From an uncultured Actinomycetes bacterium (lineage in GTDB: Bacteria > Actinomycetota > Thermoleophilia > Solirubrobacterales > Thermoleophilaceae), in NCBI GenBank assembly GCA_946481495.1, contig CAMLNW010000005.1:1-26030 (forward strand): DNA of 26,030 nt. The letters are read 5' to 3'. Below are positions 23,804-26,030 of this stretch, one piece after another. Within the stretch, counting starts at the first letter, position 1, and every line of letters begins with the position of its first letter. The position numbers and the translations under genes are program-made. The notes below the pieces were generated by a model. The model made no database searches. It worked only from the letters and a program-made list of their open reading frames with translations, and was not told where the DNA came from.

Positions 23804-24202
23804 TCAAACCCTCCGCCGCTTGCGGGGACGGCAGCCGTTGTGCGCCTGCGGGGTGACGTCGCGGATGCCCGTGACCTCGAGCCCGGCGGCCTGCAGCGAG
23901 CGGATCGCGGTATCGCGTCCGGAACCGGGGCCCTTGACGAAGACCTCGACCTTCTCGAGGCCCTGCTCGATGCCCTTCTTGGCGGCCGCGTCGGCGGTCA
24001 CCTGGGCGGCGAACGGGGTCGACTTGCGCGAGCCCTTGAAACCGGCGCCGCCGGCGGACTCCCACGCGATCACGTTGCCCTCACGGTCGGTCAGCGACAC
24101 GATCGTGTTGTTGAAGCTCGTCTTGATGTGGGCCTGTCCGAACGGAACGTTCTTCTTCGCCTTGCGGCGCCCACGAGGTCGTGCTGGCCTCTGCTGTGCC
24201 AC
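23804..24202 (-). CDS. rpsK: 30S ribosomal protein S11
   Basis: A 132-residue S11 of the small subunit platform. A basic N-terminal tail is followed by [40 protein letters not shown] and the end [20 protein letters not shown], all diagnostic. The GTG start at 24202 shares one base with the rpsM stop (TAGTG), so translation is coupled. Confidence 0.98.
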   Translation of the reverse strand: MAQQRPARPRGRRKAKKNVPFGQAHIKTSFNNTIVSLTDREGNVIAWESAGGAGFKGSRKSTPFAAQVTADAAAKKGIEQGLEKVEVFVKGPGSGRDTAIRSLQAAGLEVTGIRDVTPQAHNGCRPRKRRRV

Positions 24203-24582
24203 TACTTCGTCACCTTCTTCTTCCCGGCCACCGACATGCGCTTGGGGCCCTTGCGAGAGCGGGCGTTGGTCTTGGTGCGCTGCCCGCGGACGGGCAGGCC
24301 GCGACGATGGCGAAGACCGCGGTACGCACCGATCTCCATCAGCCGCTTGATGTTCTGGGACAGCTCGCGCCGCAGATCGCCCTCGACCGTGAGGTCCTGG
24401 TCGATCGCGTCGCGCAGCTTGATGACCTCGTCGTCGGTCAGGTCCTTGACGTAGGTGTTGGGATCAACCCCAGCCTTCTTCAGGATGGCGTTCGACTGCG
24501 AGCGCCCGATCCCGTAGACGTAGGTGAGACCGATCTCGACCCTCTTGTTGAGGGGAATGTTGATGCCAGCGATGCGTGCCAT
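24202..24582 (-). CDS. rpsM: 30S ribosomal protein S13
   Basis: A 126-residue S13 that contacts the 16S rRNA head, the P-site tRNA and the 50S subunit. It begins [20 protein letters not shown], continues [19 protein letters not shown] and ends with [20 protein letters not shown] and a basic tail, as in all S13 proteins. The ATG at 24582 is eight bases after the rpmJ stop; a longer reading exists upstream but overlaps rpmJ. Confidence 0.98.
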   Translation of the reverse strand: MARIAGINIPLNKRVEIGLTYVYGIGRSQSNAILKKAGVDPNTYVKDLTDDEVIKLRDAIDQDLTVEGDLRRELSQNIKRLMEIGAYRGLRHRRGLPVRGQRTKTNARSRKGPKRMSVAGKKKVTK

Positions 24583-24590
24583 CGTCTGCG

Positions 24591-24704
24591 TCAGCCCTGC
24601 CGCTGCTTGTGGCGCGGGTTCTGACAGATCACGAGGACGGCGCCATTGCGGCGAATGACCTTGCACTTCTCACACATGGGTTTGACCGACGCTCGGACCT
24701 TCAT
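24591..24704 (-). CDS. rpmJ: 50S ribosomal protein L36 (zinc-binding form)
   Basis: A 37-residue L36 reading [20 protein letters not shown] then [17 protein letters not shown]. Cys11, Cys14, Cys27 and His32 are the zinc ligands of the C+ type. GGAAGG lies six bases before the ATG. In most actinobacteria infA sits between map and rpmJ; here only a 100-base gap (24705-24804) is present, holding the leader, a possible TATATA box (24717-24722) and no further gene. Confidence 0.97.
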   Translation of the reverse strand: MKVRASVKPMCEKCKVIRRNGAVLVICQNPRHKQRQG

Positions 24705-24804
24705 CGCTACCTTCCGTATATAGAGAACCGGCGCAGGGCCCAGGAGACGGCCTAGCGCCAACGGAGCACGATAGCACGCTGGCCCAGGAGCATCCGGTCG
24801 GCCC

Positions 24805-25608
24805 TCAGCGACCGCTCGTTGCCTCGGCTCCAACGGGGCTCATGGCGCCGTCATCCAGGTGCCAGGGGGTGAGTATGCGTGGCCCGTCGGCCGTTATCGC
24901 GACGGTGTGCTCGAAGTGCGCCGCAAGCGACCCATCCTCCGAGTAGACCGACCAGTTGTCGGGCGCTAGGCGGACCCCGGGTCCGCCGACGTTGACCATC
25001 GGCTCGATCGCCAGCGCCATGCCCTCCTCGAGCAGCGGGCCGCTGCCGGGAGTGCCGAAGTTCGGGATCTGCGGGTCCTCGTGCATCTCGCGACCGACGC
25101 CGTGCCCGACCAGCGAACGGATGATCGAGTAGCCGTCGGACTCGACGCGACGCTGGATCGCGGCCGAGACGTCGCCGAGGCGGTTGCCGGCGACACAGTG
25201 CTCGATGCCGTCGAAGAGCGAGCCGCGCGTCGATTCGAGCAGGCCGGCGGCGACGTCGCCGACCGGACCGATCGGCAGTGTCACCGCCGCGTCGGAGATC
25301 CAGCCGTCGAGCTCGACGCCGATGTCGACCGACAGCACGTCGCCACGCACGAGCTCGTAGTCCCCGGGGATGCCGTGGACGACCATCGAGTTCGGCGACG
25401 CGCAGATCGAACCGGGAAAACCACGGTAGCCCTTGAAGCAAGGCGTCCCACCCTGCGAGCGGATGAACCGCTCCGCCGCCTCGTCGAGCTCCTCGGTCGT
25501 GACGCCGGCACGGGCCTTGGAGCGCAGCAGCTTGTGACAGCGCGCGAGAACCTGCCCGGAGGCTGCGATCTTCTCGATCTCCTCGGGCGTCTTCTTGATG
25601 ATCGCCAT
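24805..25608 (-). CDS. map: Methionine aminopeptidase, type I
   Basis: A 267-residue enzyme that removes the initiator methionine from nascent proteins using two metal ions. The five ligands are visible: Asp in [13 protein letters not shown], Asp in [11 protein letters not shown], His in [20 protein letters not shown], Glu in [12 protein letters not shown] and Glu in [31 protein letters not shown] is the substrate pocket region. It has no N-terminal zinc-finger or SH3-binding extension. The ATG at 25608 is two bases after the adk stop, so the genes are co-transcribed in the usual adk-map order. Confidence 0.97.
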   Translation of the reverse strand: MAIIKKTPEEIEKIAASGQVLARCHKLLRSKARAGVTTEELDEAAERFIRSQGGTPCFKGYRGFPGSICASPNSMVVHGIPGDYELVRGDVLSVDIGVELDGWISDAAVTLPIGPVGDVAAGLLESTRGSLFDGIEHCVAGNRLGDVSAAIQRRVESDGYSIIRSLVGHGVGREMHEDPQIPNFGTPGSGPLLEEGMALAIEPMVNVGGPGVRLAPDNWSVYSEDGSLAAHFEHTVAITADGPRILTPWHLDDGAMSPVGAEATSGR

Positions 25609-25610
25609 CG

Positions 25611-25918
25611 CTAGAGCTGTTCCTCGAGGCGCAGCGTCGCGAGCGTCGCGCGGATGTGCGCGTGCACCTCGTCGGGCGAGCGGCTGCCGTCGAAGCGACG
25701 CAGCAATCCCTTGCCCTCGTAGTGCTCGACAAGCGGCTCGGTCTGGTCGTGGAAGACGTCGAGCCGGTGCTTGATCGTCTCCTCGCGGTCATCGTCGCGC
25801 TGAATCAGCGGCGAGCCGTCCTGATCGCAGAAGCCGGGATTCTTCGGCGGGTCGAAGTCGACGTGGTACGGATGCCCGTTCTTCTCGCAGACGCGGCGAC
25901 CGGACAGCCGCTGCCCGA
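25611..25918 (-). CDS. adk: Adenylate kinase, C-terminal part only (joined to unrelated DNA)
   Basis: The last ~100 residues of adenylate kinase are clear: RLSGRRVCEKNGHPYHVDFD, PPKNPGFCDQDGSPLIQRDD and DREETIKHRLDVFHDQTEPL, followed by the C-terminal helix. These are the LID domain, with Cys residues hinting at a zinc-type LID, and the end of the core. ADP-forming phosphotransfer would need the missing P-loop GxPGxGK and NMP-binding domain. Upstream of about 25918 the minus-strand frame stays open to an ATG at 26021, but its residues do not match adenylate kinase (no DxVIxIxVxxExLxxR stretch before RLSGRR). The other strand encodes an FG-GAP repeat there. The true 5' part of adk is therefore absent from this sequence. 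Confidence 0.85.
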
Positions 25919-25919
25919 T

Positions 25920-26030
25920 GTGACGGTTCAGGCGACGATTGCCGGCGGCGGCTTGATCGCCAACAATCCGTTCGGCGCGGGCTGGAGCATCAAAGCAGCC
26001 GGCGATTTCAACGGCGACCACAACAGTGAC
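25920..26030 (+). CDS. FG-GAP/VCBS repeat protein fragment (open at right edge)
   Basis: The + strand frame from 25920 to the last base gives VTVQATIAGGGLIANNPFGA then GWSIKAAGDFNGDHNSD. The DFNGDxNSD end is a calcium-binding FG-GAP/VCBS motif (Asp, Asn, Asp, Asn, Asp at alternate positions) and GxGW.IKAAGDFNGD is the usual lead-in; such repeats occur in large secreted or surface proteins. Base composition is lower in G/C than the neighbours (41 A/T in 111 bases) and it uses AAA, AAT and TTG codons rare elsewhere in the window. It begins inside adk with no start codon context. It looks foreign to this locus. Confidence 0.55.
   Translation, partial: MTVQATIAGGGLIANNPFGAGWSIKAAGDFNGDHNSD

Noticed and set aside
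23802..24065. N-terminal extension of S4 inside rpsK
   Set aside because: S4 must start MARDTGSQCKQC; the upstream frame is the rpsK shadow.

Overview
The window looks like chromosomal DNA of a high-GC actinobacterium, most likely class Thermoleophilia (Solirubrobacterales-like). The reasons are very G/C-rich codon use, an F420/deazaflavin-type oxidoreductase, a group 3 (SigB/SigF/SigG-type) sigma factor, a SigB-regulon-like gene neighbourhood, and zinc-binding (C+) forms of ribosomal proteins S4 and L36. The taxonomic call is inference. I see no mobile element, CRISPR array or prophage, and no gene-free stretch longer than about 150 bases.

Layout. 1-157: the 3' end of an aldehyde dehydrogenase gene. 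200-3049: a small membrane protein, a thiolase and a lipoprotein PQQ-type sugar dehydrogenase broken by one missing base. 3099-4568: an NAD(P)-binding SDR-like protein, tRNA-Pro(CGG) and a Ddn-family oxidoreductase, all on + and packed within a few bases of each other. 4581-9407: a stress-response-like block with a YihY membrane protein, a 'plasmid stabilization' protein, topoisomerase IB, a DJ-1/PfpI protein, a 30-residue membrane peptide, a DUF6766 protein and a SigB/SigF-type sigma factor. Promoter-like sites of the GNNT-N14-16-GGGTA type lie back to back in both divergent intergenic gaps of this block, so it may be a small local regulon. 9421-13445: a small unknown gene, a Nif3-like protein, an acyl-CoA synthetase and a HisC-like aminotransferase; the last two converge on a perfect inverted repeat. 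13450-16616: a second copy of the small membrane-protein family, a patatin-like phospholipase and a PBP4-type D-Ala-D-Ala carboxypeptidase. 16658-21069 (-): methyltransferase, truA, surE and ligA. 21168-21749 (+): a metallophosphoesterase. 21746 to about 25918 (-): the alpha-operon end of the ribosomal protein cluster in the order adk, map, rpmJ, rpsM, rpsK, rpsD, rpoA, rplQ.

Two genes, one of them the essential rplQ, are each broken by what looks like a single missing base. At the right edge adk stops matching adenylate kinase near 25918, and the last ~110 bases encode an unrelated FG-GAP/VCBS repeat on the opposite strand. Together these suggest base-call errors and a chimeric contig end rather than biology. 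They should be ruled out before any of these loci is called a pseudogene or rearrangement.

The strongest biological signal is the cluster of SigB-type promoters around the sigma factor gene. Next come the perfect 34-base inverted repeat arms shared by the ends of two convergent genes, the paralogous 'GSQVQ' membrane proteins, and several genes that appear to be transcribed as leaderless mRNAs.
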